Positions 6,174-6,317 of a stretch of 6,317 nt of DNA are shown piece after piece. The notes beneath the pieces were generated by a model that saw nothing but the letters and a program-made list of their open reading frames with translations, did not search any database and was not told where the DNA came from. The stretch lies in NCBI GenBank assembly GCA_021785235.1, contig JAJYGB010000461.1:1-6317 (forward strand). The letters are read 5' to 3'. The translations under genes and the position numbers were made by a program. This DNA is from Bacteroidota bacterium (GTDB taxonomy: Bacteria > Bacteroidota > Kryptoniia > Kryptoniales > JAKASW01). Within the stretch, counting starts at the first letter, position 1. Every line of letters starts with the position of its first letter.

Positions 6174-6209
6174 GGTTCTCCTCCCCTATTCATTCCGAAA
6201 TGGAGAACC
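6174..6209. repeat. Inverted repeat in the leader of the propeller operon
   Basis: GGTTCTCC (6174-6181) and GGAGAACC (6202-6209) are perfect 8-bp inverted arms separated by 20 bases. The repeat lies between the candidate promoter and the Shine-Dalgarno of the first propeller gene. It could be a two-half-site operator or form a leader hairpin in the mRNA. No T-run follows it, so it is not a terminator. Confidence 0.5.
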
Positions 6210-6217
6210 AATGGACC

Positions 6218-6246
6218 AATCTATCCGCACTTTTTCTTAAAATCAA
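6218..6246 (-). promoter_or_regulatory. Candidate promoter of the propeller operon
   Basis: On the minus strand TTGATT (6241-6246) and TAGATT (6218-6223) are separated by exactly 17 bases, each matching four of six sigma-70 positions. The site sits just after the upstream gene's terminator and about 80 bases before the ATG. FCB promoters often deviate from this consensus, so support is modest. Confidence 0.35.
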
Positions 6247-6254
6247 CCTTGGAT

Positions 6255-6286
6255 ATAAGAAAAGGCGGCGTGTTTGCACGCCGCCT
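6255..6286 (-). terminator. Intrinsic terminator of a gene beyond the right edge
   Basis: AGGCGGCGTG (6263-6272) pairs perfectly over ten bases with CACGCCGCCT (6277-6286) around a TTTG loop. On the minus strand the stem is followed by TTTCTTATAT, the expected U-rich tail. The plus-strand side (CCTGCCATAG) is not U-rich, so it works for leftward transcription. It must end a minus-strand gene to the right. A TAA at 6299-6301 in one frame could be that gene's stop, but the remaining bases are too few to tell. Confidence 0.88.
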
Positions 6287-6317
6287 CCTGCCATAGCTTT
6301 ATTGAGAAACGACTGGC

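Overview
The window suggests a bacterium of the FCB superphylum, most like the Ignavibacteria/Chlorobi side. Two neighbouring proteins each end in a type IX secretion (T9SS) sorting domain of the form NYPNPFNP[ST]T.I ... LK.Y[DN]VLG ... SGVYFY.L ... KM[IV]LLK. That wording is typical of Ignavibacteria and related lineages rather than classic Bacteroidia. Base composition is moderate in GC. All convincing genes lie on the minus strand, so transcription runs from right to left in the given coordinates.

Layout in transcription order. At the right edge, a strong intrinsic terminator (about 6255-6286) closes a minus-strand gene lying mostly or wholly outside the window. A leader of roughly 110 bases follows, with a candidate promoter and an 8-bp inverted repeat. 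Next come two tandem genes 47 bases apart, each encoding a secreted Asp-box (BNR-type) beta-propeller protein with a C-terminal T9SS sorting domain (4840-6138 and 3383-4792). After a 162-base gap comes a 752-residue glycoside hydrolase family 31 enzyme with a signal peptide but no sorting domain (962-3220). A stretch of about 660 bases without a convincing gene follows (301-961). It holds a 46-codon ORF whose product looks like a signal peptide, further open but interrupted reading frames, and two perfect 12-bp palindromes. At the left edge is the first 100 codons of a Tat-exported protein resembling the C_GCAxxG_C_C redox family. It is cut by the window edge.

How the genes may work together (inference). 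The GH31 enzyme would act on alpha-linked sugars in the periplasm, while the two propellers would be exported across the outer membrane and released or anchored at the surface. The two propeller genes are probably co-transcribed. Whether GH31 belongs to the same unit is unclear, because the 162-base gap shows no convincing terminator or promoter. The left-edge Tat gene appears to be an independent unit with its own strong Shine-Dalgarno sequence.

No complete new multi-gene system is evident. The most unusual signal is at fine scale: both sorting domains carry, at the same beta-strand, a 28-base tract of four degenerate heptamers, but the two tracts belong to different heptamer families.
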